Assembly (NCBI RefSeq): GCF_032341995.1
Contig: NZ_CP135439.1
Coordinates: 2,170,001-2,234,000, forward strand
Source: Domibacillus sp. DTU_2020_1001157_1_SI_ALB_TIR_016
GTDB lineage: Bacteria > Bacillota > Bacilli > Bacillales > Domibacillaceae
Direction of reading: 5' to 3'
DNA: 64,000 nucleotides
Of this stretch, positions 37,867 to 47,264 are shown piece after piece (the first letter of the stretch is position 1; each line of letters starts with the position of its first letter). The notes under the pieces were generated by a model. The model made no database searches. It had not been told where the DNA came from and worked only from the letters and a program-made list of their open reading frames with translations. Position numbers and translations under genes: made by a program.

Positions 37867-38751
37867 TTATTGTGCTTTCGGGCGAATGATAATATCCTGC
37901 AGCACCTGGCTGTCTGCCGGCAGTTTGTATGCAAGCGCCTGTCCATTCACCGTAATAACGGTATCCGGGGCAAAGCCGACTTTAATCTTCGCTTCTTTTT
38001 GACCGGTCATATTATGTGTTTGCGTTTGTCCTTTTGCAAGCATGCCGCTGAAATAGCTTTTGCCGCTTCCGTCCGTAATTTCGATCCATGTTTCTCCTTT
38101 GGAAGCAACAGCAATTTCTAGCTTGTCCGCTCCGGAAAGCTCATAAACCGTCTGGCGTCCACTTGTAGATACGGCTGAAAGTGTTTGAGCCGGTGCAGCT
38201 GGTTTAGCCGGTTCTGCTTTTTCTTCCTCAGCTGGTTTTTCCTCAGTTGCCGGTGTTTCTTCCACAGCCGGCTTCTCTGTTTGCGGCTCTTCTACTTGTA
38301 CCTCTTCCTCTACAGCCGGATCACTTTCTGAACCGCTTTTTGGAATAAGCACATAAACGAGTGCAATCGCGCCAATGATAAACGCCCCTACTAAAATCTT
38401 TGGCAGATAATCAAGCCATTTAGAAGATTCCCGAACGGGCTTTGATGCATCAACGCGTGTTTTTTGCTCAGACAAAGCGGCGCCCGTTGGACGAAGCGGC
38501 ACTTCATCTTCGCTAGAAGACGGCACCTCGCTTTTAAATTCTTCAAATAGTTGTTCTGCATTTAAACCGACCGCTTCCGCATATTGCTTAATAAATGCCC
38601 GGACATAAAACTTGCCCGGCATAATGTCGTATGTGCCTTCTTCAATACCTTCAAGATACCGTTTTTGAATTTTTGTGGTTTCCTGAACATCAGAAAGTGA
38701 CATTCCTTTTGCTTCGCGCGCTTCCTTCAATCTTCTCCCTAATTCTGTCAC
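37867..38751 (-). CDS. rodZ: RodZ-like cell-shape protein (YmfM)
   Basis: The N-terminal HTH_25 domain (ELGRRLKEAREAKGMSLSDVQ, about residues 2-70) binds the MreB cytoskeleton in this family. A membrane segment (ILVGAFIIGAIALVYVLIP, near residue 115) follows. Outside are a Glu/Pro/Ala-rich linker and a DUF4115 beta domain at the C-terminus. The GTG at 38751 with GGAAGG 8 nt upstream is the likely start; the ATG four bases upstream is out of frame. It lies 24 bp upstream of pgsA. Confidence 0.92.
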   Translation of the reverse strand: MTELGRRLKEAREAKGMSLSDVQETTKIQKRYLEGIEEGTYDIMPGKFYVRAFIKQYAEAVGLNAEQLFEEFKSEVPSSSEDEVPLRPTGAALSEQKTRVDASKPVRESSKWLDYLPKILVGAFIIGAIALVYVLIPKSGSESDPAVEEEVQVEEPQTEKPAVEETPATEEKPAEEEKAEPAKPAAPAQTLSAVSTSGRQTVYELSGADKLEIAVASKGETWIEITDGSGKSYFSGMLAKGQTQTHNMTGQKEAKIKVGFAPDTVITVNGQALAYKLPADSQVLQDIIIRPKAQ

Positions 38752-38769
38752 CCATAACACCTTCCAATA

Positions 38770-39561
38770 TTAAAAGTTAAACCCACCGAACTCCGAGTCC
38801 TGAAATAGGTTATTTTTTTCGACTGCCTCATATGTAATCTCTTCGTCCGGTTCATTGCGCAGCTCGATAATATAGTCAAAATCGTCGATTGAGTAGTGAC
38901 TGTTTTCTGCAAATACATCCGGGTGCTCTACCACTTTTACAGCCGGAAGCTGCATCACTTCCCGAATAAGCTGCCAATGCTTTTCACCGGCACGTTTGGC
39001 TGAGATCACTCCATCAAGAATAAAGATATTCTTTGGGCTGTATTCATCACGAAGCAGTTGTTCACGAACGGTCTGTTTAATCATGGTGGACGACATGAAC
39101 AGCCATTTTTTGTTCGCACATACACTAGCCGCGACGATAGATTCCGTTTTCCCCACTCTTGGCATGCCACGAATACCAATTAATCGATGGCCATCCATTT
39201 TGTACAATTCTGCCATAAAATCAACCAGAAGTCCAAGCTCACTTCGTACAAAGCGAAAAGTTTTCCGATCATCCGCATCACGTTCAATATAACGGCCGTG
39301 GCGCACCGCCATTCGATCTCGCAGCTTCGGCTCCCTCAGTTTCACAATCTCAATCGTGTCCATTGTGCGCAAAATAGATTCAAGACGCTTGATTTGGTCT
39401 TCACTTTCCGCACGCATTAATAAACCGCGGTTTTGATCATCCACACCATTAATCGTTACAATATTAATCGACAGCATGCCCAGCAGGGAAGAAATATCCC
39501 CGAGCAGGCCGGGACGGTTTTTTTTAATTTTGTATTCAAGGTAATATTCTTTTTTTACCAT
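38770..39561 (-). CDS. ymfK: YmfK, ACT plus P-loop domain protein (DUF3388)
   Basis: Its N-terminal ~75 residues form an ACT-like domain (KEYYLEYKIKKNRPGLLGDI, SSLLGMLSINIVTINGVD). The rest contains a Walker A-like loop GIRGMPRVGKTESIVAA, so it is probably a nucleotide-binding protein regulated by a small ligand. The family is conserved in Bacillaceae at this locus and has no known function. The start at 39561 has GGAGG 6 nt upstream; an ATG 3 nt earlier is possible. Confidence 0.88.
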   Translation of the reverse strand: MVKKEYYLEYKIKKNRPGLLGDISSLLGMLSINIVTINGVDDQNRGLLMRAESEDQIKRLESILRTMDTIEIVKLREPKLRDRMAVRHGRYIERDADDRKTFRFVRSELGLLVDFMAELYKMDGHRLIGIRGMPRVGKTESIVAASVCANKKWLFMSSTMIKQTVREQLLRDEYSPKNIFILDGVISAKRAGEKHWQLIREVMQLPAVKVVEHPDVFAENSHYSIDDFDYIIELRNEPDEEITYEAVEKNNLFQDSEFGGFNF

Positions 39562-39648
39562 CATATTCCTCCAGCACGGCTTGTATAGTGCAGCCATGGA
39601 TCCTTTTACTATAATAAAGGATATTATGTATTTTTAAAAGCACAAGTC

Positions 39649-39689
39649 AAAAGAAAACCCTTTCCAGCTTCAGACAGCTGGAAAGGGTT
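39649..39689 (-). terminator. ymfJ terminator
   Basis: AACCCTTTCCAGC pairs perfectly with GCTGGAAAGGGTT, followed by TTCTTTTG on the minus strand, 10 bases after the ymfJ stop. Confidence 0.8.
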
Positions 39690-39699
39690 CGCTTTTGTA

Positions 39700-39945
39700 T
39701 TATTTTTGAACGAGTTTCATCATGCATGACGCCAGGACTTTTTGCTCAGATTCATCAGCAACAGACCATAAATCGGCTAACACACGCTCTTGCTCATTTT
39801 TTGGTTCTACATTTGCTTGCAAGTAGTCACCGATCTCATATGCCAATTTGTTAATTGCTTCTTCCGGCATACCACGGTGCAGAGCATTATCCATACGGTT
39901 ACCTAGAAATTTTTTCCATTCCTGCCAATTATCGAGTACAGACAT
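39700..39945 (-). CDS. ymfJ: YmfJ, DUF3243 protein (81 aa)
   Basis: Small helical cytosolic protein of the DUF3243 family (MSVLDNWQEWKKFLGNRMDNAL, EEAINKLAYEIGDYLQANVEP), conserved in Bacillus with no known function. The ATG at 39945 has GGAGG upstream and gives the family length; the frame is open further upstream. It follows ymfI by 58 bp. Confidence 0.9.
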   Translation of the reverse strand: MSVLDNWQEWKKFLGNRMDNALHRGMPEEAINKLAYEIGDYLQANVEPKNEQERVLADLWSVADESEQKVLASCMMKLVQK

Positions 39946-40003
39946 GTTGAGCATCCTCCTTTTCAAGTAAGAATCCTCTTTAGTGTGTACCCGGCGCACG
40001 AAT

Positions 40004-40726
40004 TTATGCGTACCATCCACCATTTACCGACAGCGTGTGGCCGGTAATGTAACCGGCTTCGCTGGAAGATAAAAAGGAAGCCGCCGAAGCAATTTCATCG
40101 GGAAGAGCAAAACGACCAAGCGGGATATCTGAAGCGATTTCCTCTTTTTCCTCCTGGGAAAATTCGCTGTTCATCGGTGTGTCTACTGCACCAGGTGCAA
40201 TCGCATTTACACGAATTCGGGACGGACCTAGCTCTTTCGACAGCGCTTTGGCAAAAGCAATCTGAGCGCCTTTTACAGCAGAATAAACGGATTCACACGA
40301 AGCACCCGTTTCACCCCAGACCGACGAAATAAACGTGATGGAAGCCGGCGCTTTCCGAAGCAAAGCCGGCAGCAGCTCTCTCGATAAAATCATCGGCGCT
40401 TTTACATGAACAAGCCACAGCCGTTCCATTTCTTCATCTGAGACATCCTGGAGCAGGCTGTACTGGCTCATGCCAGCGGCAAAAATGAGCGCTTCAGCTG
40501 ACTGAGATGCTTCTGCCAGGCGCTGGACCTCCTGCCGGTTTGTTAAATCCGCTTGAACCGTCAAAGCTTCTCTGCCCATTTTTTGAATGGTTTGTGCCGC
40601 CCCGCGCACCGATTCTTCGTTGCGGCTGTAGTGAAGAATGGTATCCCAGCCTGAGGCGGCCATTTTCAAAGCAATGGCACGGCCGATGCCGCCGGATGCC
40701 CCGGTAATTAACACTGTTTTTTCCAT
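40004..40726 (-). CDS. ymfI: YmfI, short-chain dehydrogenase/reductase
   Basis: The 240-residue SDR protein has cofactor motif TGASGGIGRAIAL and catalytic Ser plus YSAVKG (TyrXXXLys). It ends in HTLSVNGGWYA, as 3-oxoacyl-ACP reductases (FabG type) do. The substrate is not known. It starts directly after the ymfH stop codon, so the two are cotranscribed. Confidence 0.92.
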   Translation of the reverse strand: MEKTVLITGASGGIGRAIALKMAASGWDTILHYSRNEESVRGAAQTIQKMGREALTVQADLTNRQEVQRLAEASQSAEALIFAAGMSQYSLLQDVSDEEMERLWLVHVKAPMILSRELLPALLRKAPASITFISSVWGETGASCESVYSAVKGAQIAFAKALSKELGPSRIRVNAIAPGAVDTPMNSEFSQEEKEEIASDIPLGRFALPDEIASAASFLSSSEAGYITGHTLSVNGGWYA

Positions 40727-42022
40727 TTATGCCGTCTCTTTTGGCAGTACAAAGCAGGAAGAAAAACGTTCAGCTTGAATCATTTCTTTTGCAAAAGCAG
40801 TCACATCCTGAAGGGTCATTTCTTCTAATACCGGTACTGTATCAAATAAATTCAGTTCATTGAACTGATAGCGCGTAAATTGGTTGGCAATGTATTCAGG
40901 AGAGTTAAACGCGCGGAGGGTAGCTCCGATTTTCTTTTTGCGGGCACGCTCAAACGCTTCGTCTGTTAAATGACCGCCTTCTTTTGCTTCTAACAGCTGT
41001 GTTTGAATGCGCTCAGCCAGCGTATTCGGATCATTGGAATCCCCGCCGACAAGCGCGAAGCTGAATCCTCGTTCTGCTGTGTAGTCAAAGCCGAACGTGT
41101 CGTCAATCAAGCCAGATTCGTACGCTTTTTCATAAAACTCGGCTGTTCTGCCAAACAGCATTTCAAGCAAAAGGCTTGCCGCCAGTTCTTCCCGCAGCTT
41201 ATCCTTGCCTGTGCGGTCTGAGGCGGGCATTTTAAAGCCTACTTCGCATTTTGGCGTATTCACACTCATGCGGATCTCTTTATGCTCAAGACCTGCTTTT
41301 TCAGCCTCTTCAGGGAACCGCCGCTCAACTGGAACGGGCTCCGGAAAAGACTTTTTCGATTGGTTTTCTTTCACGAAAGCCATCATTTCATCAGCATCCA
41401 CCGGTCCAACAATAAACAGCGACATGTTGACTGGATGATAAAACGTGTTGTAGCACGTGTAAAGGTGGTCTTTGGTAATATCGGCAATGGATTCGACCGT
41501 GCCGGCAATATCAATTTTTACGGGATGGTCTTTATATAAATTTTCAATTAAGCCAAAATATACGCGCCAGTCCGGATTATCATCATACATCCGGATTTCC
41601 TGGCCGATGATGCCTTTTTCTTTCTCGACCGTTTGTTCTGTAAAATAAGGATCTTGAACAAAATCAATCAATGTTTCTGTGTTTTCTTTTATGTTGGATG
41701 TGGCTGAAAACAAATAAGCCGTCCGCGTAAAAGAAGTAAAGGCATTTGCTGATGCCCCCTGGCTGCTGAATTTTTGAAATACATCGCCGTCTGCTTTTTC
41801 AAACATTTTGTGTTCAAGAAAATGGGCAATGCCGTCTGGCACATGAATAAATTCTGTTTCTCCATTTGGGATAAAGTCATTATCGATCGATCCGTAGTTT
41901 GTTGTAAAGGTTACGTACGTTTTATTAAACCCTTTTTTCGGAAGGATATACACATTAAGCCCATTGTCGAGCTGTTCATGATAAACCGTTTCATTCATTT
42001 GGTCAAAAACTGTTTTCTCCAT
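40727..42022 (-). CDS. ymfH: YmfH, M16 family metallopeptidase (active-type subunit)
   Basis: An M16 peptidase with the inverted zinc motif intact: AHFLEHKMFEK (HXXEH), and glutamates downstream. It is paired with YmfF, which lacks the motif, as in other two-subunit M16 enzymes. 431 aa from the ATG at 42022, with GGAGG 7 nt upstream; this start overlaps the ymfF stop by one base. Cytosolic peptide degradation is the likely role. Confidence 0.92.
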   Translation of the reverse strand: MEKTVFDQMNETVYHEQLDNGLNVYILPKKGFNKTYVTFTTNYGSIDNDFIPNGETEFIHVPDGIAHFLEHKMFEKADGDVFQKFSSQGASANAFTSFTRTAYLFSATSNIKENTETLIDFVQDPYFTEQTVEKEKGIIGQEIRMYDDNPDWRVYFGLIENLYKDHPVKIDIAGTVESIADITKDHLYTCYNTFYHPVNMSLFIVGPVDADEMMAFVKENQSKKSFPEPVPVERRFPEEAEKAGLEHKEIRMSVNTPKCEVGFKMPASDRTGKDKLREELAASLLLEMLFGRTAEFYEKAYESGLIDDTFGFDYTAERGFSFALVGGDSNDPNTLAERIQTQLLEAKEGGHLTDEAFERARKKKIGATLRAFNSPEYIANQFTRYQFNELNLFDTVPVLEEMTLQDVTAFAKEMIQAERFSSCFVLPKETA

Positions 42023-43299
42023 CACTCTTCCTCCTTGCCTGACAAAAAGTACACCGTATCAATCGTAATGGTTTGGGCGGCCGCTGCTGCCTGTTCTTTT
42101 GTCACAGCATCAATCTCTTCCAGCCACTGATTGATTGGGCGCTTTGTCCCCGATGCGAGGTTATGGTAAAGCACTTCTACCAAGCCACGCGCTGTATCGG
42201 CTGATTCCTGCAGCTGGTTTTTCAAGAGTGCCTTTGTTTGATTCATTTCCAGATCGGAAATATGGCCTTTTTTCATTTCTTCCAGCTGTTCTTTCATGAT
42301 GCGGACTGTTTTTTCATAATTTTTTTGATCAATACCCGCAAGCATCGCCACAAAGCCTTTATGACTGTCGAGACGGCTTGCCGCGTAATACGCAAGACTT
42401 TCTTTTTCACGCACATTCATAAACAATTTCGAGTGGGAAAAAGCACCAAATATGCCATTCGCGACCTGCATGGCGACAAATTGCGGATCTCCATACGTAA
42501 TGGTTGTACGGCAGCCGATGTTCAGCTTGCCTTGATTGATATCCTGCTTTTCATGAATTTCGCGTCCTTCCTGAGTGACCGCGCCCGGCTCTGTTTGGAC
42601 AGGTGCTGCAGTCCGATTTTGGAACGGAAGATGCGACTCGATTTTGGCAGCTACTTCTTCTGCTTTCACATCACCAATCACGAAAATATCAATGATATCT
42701 TCTGCAAGCGCTTTTTGGTAATACGTATATAGTGATGTTGCATCAATCGAACCCACTTTTTCCAATAAGCCGCCGGCTGGCAATGCATACGGATCATCTC
42801 CGTACATTTCTTCCACAAGCTTAAGTGAAGCATAACGGGTTTTATCATCATAAATGGACCGGATCCGCTGCTCCAGGCTCCGTTTTTCCTGCTGAACGAC
42901 TTTGTCCGGGAAAACCCCTTCTTTTAAATGGGGACGAAACAGTACGTCGGCCAAAAGTGTAAGCGCCCGGTCGAACAAACCATTCTCGCCGTGTAGATAC
43001 TTTTCATTGGCTGCTTCCATTGTAAAGGTAAGCACATGCTCGTTTCCTTTTTTTGCGGAATCTGAAAAAAACAATGCACCGTATAGTTCATCCAGCTCTG
43101 TGCGAAAAGCAGCTGCTGACGGCGCATTTTCGGTGCCGGACTGCAAAACATGCGGCAAAAGTGCACGCATCGTCACGGTCTCTTTCTGGAGAGGCGCCCT
43201 CATTTTAATAATAATCGTATTTGTTTTAAATTTTTCCGTTTCAATCGTGTGAATATTATATCCTGGTTTAGCAAATGTCTGTTCACGTGTCGTTTCCAT
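42022..43299 (-). CDS. ymfF: YmfF, M16 family peptidase-like protein (no zinc motif)
   Basis: The 425-residue protein has the M16 fold, but the region where HXXEH should stand reads RALLPHVLQSGTENAP, so it cannot bind zinc in the usual way. It probably acts as the non-catalytic partner of YmfH. SSLRH-like substrate parts of the second half are recognisable only weakly (ESLAYYAASRLDSHKGFVAM). GAGGAGG lies before the ATG at 43299. Confidence 0.92.
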   Translation of the reverse strand: METTREQTFAKPGYNIHTIETEKFKTNTIIIKMRAPLQKETVTMRALLPHVLQSGTENAPSAAAFRTELDELYGALFFSDSAKKGNEHVLTFTMEAANEKYLHGENGLFDRALTLLADVLFRPHLKEGVFPDKVVQQEKRSLEQRIRSIYDDKTRYASLKLVEEMYGDDPYALPAGGLLEKVGSIDATSLYTYYQKALAEDIIDIFVIGDVKAEEVAAKIESHLPFQNRTAAPVQTEPGAVTQEGREIHEKQDINQGKLNIGCRTTITYGDPQFVAMQVANGIFGAFSHSKLFMNVREKESLAYYAASRLDSHKGFVAMLAGIDQKNYEKTVRIMKEQLEEMKKGHISDLEMNQTKALLKNQLQESADTARGLVEVLYHNLASGTKRPINQWLEEIDAVTKEQAAAAAQTITIDTVYFLSGKEEE

Positions 43300-43557
43300 C
43301 GAATTCCTCCTCTGCATCCAGTTGCTGAATACCTTTTACTAGTATATCTTCACTATCTTCCTATAGGAAATATAATGTCTTAAAGGAAACAAAAACCTTA
43401 TATATAATGAAGAATTTGGGCAGGATATACCTGTCAACATGTACGAACTTTAAAAACAGTATGAGAAAAAGCAGGCGTTTTTAATCACCTTTTCTCCTTC
43501 TGTTTTAAAGAATGATGTAAAAGGTAAACAAAAGGCTATGACCTAAAGCAAAAAAAA

Positions 43558-43582
43558 GAATCCCGCATATAGCGGAACTCTT
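43558..43582 (-). terminator. Terminator of the transporter operon
   Basis: AGAGTTCCGC/GCGGGATTCT stem (with mismatches) followed by eight T on the minus strand, directly after the nupQ stop. The remaining bases up to 43299 hold no gene I can see. Confidence 0.7.
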
Positions 43583-43584
43583 TT

Positions 43585-44544
43585 TTATCTGCTTCCTTTA
43601 ACATACGGTGTACCGGATGCTTTCGGTGCGTCAGCACGTCCGATAAAGCCGGCCAATGCTAAAATGGTCAGCACATATGGAGCAATCAGCAGGTAGACGT
43701 CTGGAACGTCCTGCAAAAACGGAATGTTCGAGCTGACAATACTGAGGCTTTGGGCAAAGCCAAAGAAAATAGCTGCTCCCATCGCGCCAAGTGGATGCCA
43801 CTTTCCAAAGATCATGGCTGCAAGTGCCATAAAGCCCTGGCCGGTAATGGTAGCGTGGCTGAAATCCAGTGAAATAGACTGGGCATACACCGCGCCACCA
43901 AGACCGCCGAGAAGTCCCGAAATAAACACGGCGATATAGCGTGTTTTGGCCACATTTACGCCCATTGTGTCAGCCGCCATCGGATGCTCCCCAACAGAGC
44001 GGAGACGCAGGCCAAACGGTGTTTTGTACAGCACAAACCAGGAAATAATGGCGATCGCAAAAGCTAATATAGTTGGTCTTGCAATGTCGCTAAAGAAAAT
44101 ATCACCAATGACAGGGATATCACTTAAAAAAGGAATATCTTTTTTAATAAAATTCATTTTGATCATGTCTGTCTGGCCTTTGTCATACAGCAGTTTCACA
44201 AGAAACAGGGACAGGCCGAGCGCGAGGAAGTTAATGGCGACCCCGCTGACAACTTGATCGGCCCGGAACGTAATAGACGCCAAACCATGAAGCAGCGACA
44301 GTAATCCTCCGGCAAGCATGGCCGCCAGAAGCGCAACCCAAGGTGTTGCACTGCCAAATGTATCAGCAAATGTTAAGTTAAAAACAATTGCTGTAAATGC
44401 GCCGATAATCATCAGTCCCTCCAGGCCGATGTTTACAACGCCGGATTTTTCCGAAAATACGCCGCCAAGTGCCGTGAAAATAAGCGGTGTAGCTGCGAAC
44501 AAGGACGAAGAAACGATTAACGCAATGATCGTTAACGCATCCAT
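43585..44544 (-). CDS. nupQ: Nucleoside ABC transporter permease (NupQ type)
   Basis: Membrane permease of the BPD_transp_2 family, about eight to nine membrane segments, 319 aa. GVVNIGLEGLMIIGAF near residue 37 and GQGFMALAAMIFGKWHPLGA are typical of the nucleoside/BMP-type systems. It starts directly after the nupP stop. With NupP, NupO and the BMP lipoprotein it forms a nucleoside (guanosine-type) importer, as in B. subtilis NupNOPQ; the exact substrate is inferred. Confidence 0.9.
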   Translation of the reverse strand: MDALTIIALIVSSSLFAATPLIFTALGGVFSEKSGVVNIGLEGLMIIGAFTAIVFNLTFADTFGSATPWVALLAAMLAGGLLSLLHGLASITFRADQVVSGVAINFLALGLSLFLVKLLYDKGQTDMIKMNFIKKDIPFLSDIPVIGDIFFSDIARPTILAFAIAIISWFVLYKTPFGLRLRSVGEHPMAADTMGVNVAKTRYIAVFISGLLGGLGGAVYAQSISLDFSHATITGQGFMALAAMIFGKWHPLGAMGAAIFFGFAQSLSIVSSNIPFLQDVPDVYLLIAPYVLTILALAGFIGRADAPKASGTPYVKGSR

Positions 44545-45597
44545 TTATTTCGCCTCCTTCTTTTTAAAGCGGCCTAGAAGCCAGGTAATCATATAGCTTG
44601 ATGCTACAAAGAAAATAATCAGCGCAATGACAATTTCAACGAGCTCATTCGGCACGCCTGATTCGATTGGCATATTCAATGAGCCTACTTTTAATGCACC
44701 GAACAAAAGAGCCGCCAGCACAACGCCGATCGCTGTATTTCCTCCCAAAAGCGCAACGGCGATACCGTCAAAACCGATACCGGAAAATCCGGAGTTAATA
44801 AACATATTGCCAAATGTACCAAGCCCCTGCATGGAGCCGCCAATACCGGCAAATGCGCCTGAAATGACCATGGACAAAATAATGTTCCGGTTTACACTCA
44901 TACCGGCATATTCAGAGGCATGCTGGTTGTAACCAACTGCACGCAGCTCATAGCCAAGCGTTGTTTTTTCCAGCATAAACCACATCACAATGGCAGCCAC
45001 AACTGCTAAATAAATTCCGTTATGAAGTGATGAAAAATCTGTTATACTTTGCAGAAACTCCGATTGAAGGCTGGCTGTTTCATGCACAGGATCTGTTGCA
45101 TCCGCACCGTCGCTGATTACGTCACGGATAAGGTAGTTTGTTACGTGAAGCGCTGTGTAGTTCATCATAATGGTTACAATAACTTCATGTACACGCAGGC
45201 GCGCTTTTAGGAAGCCGGGAATAAAGCCCCAGGCCGCTCCTGCAGCCGCCCCCGCCAAAATAGCGAGCGGCAGATGAATGAATTTAGGAAGCTCAAATGC
45301 CAGACCAACCCACACCGAAGCAAGCCATCCGACAAGAAGCTGTCCTTCTACCCCGATATTAAATAAACCTGTTCGGAAAGCGAATGCAACGGCAAGACCT
45401 GCAAATACATATGGCGTCATTTGGCGCAATGTTTCACCTGTATAAAACGAATCACCGAATGCCCCGTTCCATAAGGCGGCATACCCCGCTGCTGGATCGT
45501 TTCCACTGACCAGCATAATAATGGCCCCCGCAAGCAGGCCGAGCAGAACGGAAATAACCGGAACTGCCAATACAGTCCAATTTTTAGACACGCTCAT
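44545..45597 (-). CDS. nupP: Nucleoside ABC transporter permease (NupP type)
   Basis: Second permease, 350 aa, same family as NupQ: FNIGVEGQLLVGWLAS and GIGFDGIAVALLGGNTAIGV are the paired motifs. A large N-terminal periplasm-side loop (DPAAGYAALWNGAFGDSFY) precedes the permease core. Its start overlaps the end of the ATPase gene by 14 bp. Confidence 0.9.
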   Translation of the reverse strand: MSVSKNWTVLAVPVISVLLGLLAGAIIMLVSGNDPAAGYAALWNGAFGDSFYTGETLRQMTPYVFAGLAVAFAFRTGLFNIGVEGQLLVGWLASVWVGLAFELPKFIHLPLAILAGAAAGAAWGFIPGFLKARLRVHEVIVTIMMNYTALHVTNYLIRDVISDGADATDPVHETASLQSEFLQSITDFSSLHNGIYLAVVAAIVMWFMLEKTTLGYELRAVGYNQHASEYAGMSVNRNIILSMVISGAFAGIGGSMQGLGTFGNMFINSGFSGIGFDGIAVALLGGNTAIGVVLAALLFGALKVGSLNMPIESGVPNELVEIVIALIIFFVASSYMITWLLGRFKKKEAK

Positions 45598-47110
45598 CCG
45601 CTCCCTTCTTTGATCCGGCCATCAGGAGGCCGAGTTCCTGTTCTGTTGTTGTTTTCGGATCCACGTTGGCGACAATCTGCCCTTCATAAATAACCGCGAT
45701 CCGGTCTGATACATTCATAATTTCATCAAGCTCAAATGAAAGAAGCAAAACTGCTTTTCCATTGTCACGCTGTTCGATAAGACGGCGGTGAATAAATTCA
45801 ATTGCTCCGACGTCAAGTCCGCGTGTCGGCTGGGCGGCAATTAAAAGGTCGGGATTACGATCCACTTCCCGGCCGATAATGGCTTTTTGCTGGTTCCCGC
45901 CTGAAAGAGCCCGTGCCAGCGTTGTCTCAGACGGCGTCCGCACGTCAAATTCCTTGATCAGCGTGGTTGCTTTTTTGTACACTTCTTTATAATTCATAAT
46001 TCCCGCTTTTGAATACGGCTTTTGATAATACGTTTGAAGGACGATGTTCGTGCCAATCGGGTAGTCAAGCACTAACCCATGCTTGTGCCGATCCTGCGGA
46101 ATATGCCCAACACCGGCTTCGGTTACCTTCCGCGGCTTAAAGCCTGTAATATCTTTGCCATTCAGCTGAATAGAGCCCTCAGCTGCTTTTCGAAGTCCTG
46201 TAATGGCTTCGATTAATTCTGTTTGGCCGTTGCCGTCTACACCGCAAATACCGACAATTTCACCGGCCCGCACATCGAGGTTTAAATTGCGCACCGCTGG
46301 GACACCGCGTGAATCGTTTACCGAAAGTCCACGTACCTCGAGCACATTATGAGCTGGAGCGGCTTCCGTCTTCTCAGTCGTAAAGGTGACATCGCGGCCC
46401 ACCATTAAGCTCGCTAAATGATTCGGATTTGTTTCCGATACGTCTACCGTGCCAATTCCTTTTCCTTTTCGAATAACCGTTACCCGGTCACATACTTCCA
46501 TAATTTCTTTTAATTTGTGCGTAATGAGAATAATTGATTTTCCTTCTTTAATGAGCGCACGCATAATTCCAATCAATTCTTTGATTTCCTGCGGCGTCAA
46601 GACGGCGGTTGGTTCATCAAAAATTAAGATTTCCGCACCGCGGTATAGTGTTTTTAAGATTTCGACACGTTGCTGCATACCCACTGAAATATCCGCAATT
46701 TTCGCTGTCGGATCAACCGAAAGACCATACTGCTCTGACAATTCCCGCACCTTTTGTTCAGCTTTTTTCATATTTACCGTTCCGAATTTCTTCGGCTCAT
46801 TGCCCAGCACAATATTTTCCGTTACAGTGAACGTGTCCACCAGCATAAAATGCTGATGCACCATGCCAATGCCTAAATCGTTCGCTTTATTCGGATCAGT
46901 GATGTGAACGTCCTGTCCATTTACCCGAATGCGTCCTGCTTCTGGCTGATAAAGACCGAAAAGTACATTCATTAAGGTCGATTTTCCCGCTCCATTTTCA
47001 CCGAGAAGAGCATGAATTTCTCCTTTGGCGAGCTGCAACGTAATATTATCGTTCGCCACGAATCCGTTAAATTCTTTTCGAATGCCAAGCATTTCGATTA
47101 CATAATCCAT
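45584..47110 (-). CDS. nupO: Nucleoside ABC transporter ATPase (NupO type)
   Basis: Double ATPase of 508 aa. The first half has Walker A LLGENGAGKSTLMNVLFG, the signature ISVGMQQRVEIL and Walker B ILIFDEPTAVL. In the second half the Walker A is replaced by GVDGNGQTELIEAITG and the signature is LSGGNQQKAIIGRE, the usual asymmetry of sugar/nucleoside importers. The start at 47110 follows AGGAGAG. A hairpin between it and the lipoprotein gene probably lowers its expression relative to the binding protein. Confidence 0.93.
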   Translation of the reverse strand: MDYVIEMLGIRKEFNGFVANDNITLQLAKGEIHALLGENGAGKSTLMNVLFGLYQPEAGRIRVNGQDVHITDPNKANDLGIGMVHQHFMLVDTFTVTENIVLGNEPKKFGTVNMKKAEQKVRELSEQYGLSVDPTAKIADISVGMQQRVEILKTLYRGAEILIFDEPTAVLTPQEIKELIGIMRALIKEGKSIILITHKLKEIMEVCDRVTVIRKGKGIGTVDVSETNPNHLASLMVGRDVTFTTEKTEAAPAHNVLEVRGLSVNDSRGVPAVRNLNLDVRAGEIVGICGVDGNGQTELIEAITGLRKAAEGSIQLNGKDITGFKPRKVTEAGVGHIPQDRHKHGLVLDYPIGTNIVLQTYYQKPYSKAGIMNYKEVYKKATTLIKEFDVRTPSETTLARALSGGNQQKAIIGREVDRNPDLLIAAQPTRGLDVGAIEFIHRRLIEQRDNGKAVLLLSFELDEIMNVSDRIAVIYEGQIVANVDPKTTTEQELGLLMAGSKKGADERV

Positions 47111-47222
47111 CTTTCTCACTCTCCTTTTTAAAACGCTTATAATCCAGTAGGATGTCTGACCTTATGAGCAAAATTTTTTAAAAATCAAGGCAGTATAGCT
47201 TGTCTATACTCCCGTCATCTTT

Positions 47223-47254
47223 AAAAAGGGATGCCGGCGTTCAGTCCGGCATCC
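47223..47254 (-). terminator. Attenuating hairpin between the lipoprotein and ATPase genes
   Basis: GGATGCCGG pairs perfectly with CCGGCATCC, followed by CTTTTTAAA on the minus strand. This is probably partial termination that keeps the binding protein more abundant than the transporter. Confidence 0.75.
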
Positions 47255-47264
47255 GCTAAACGGA

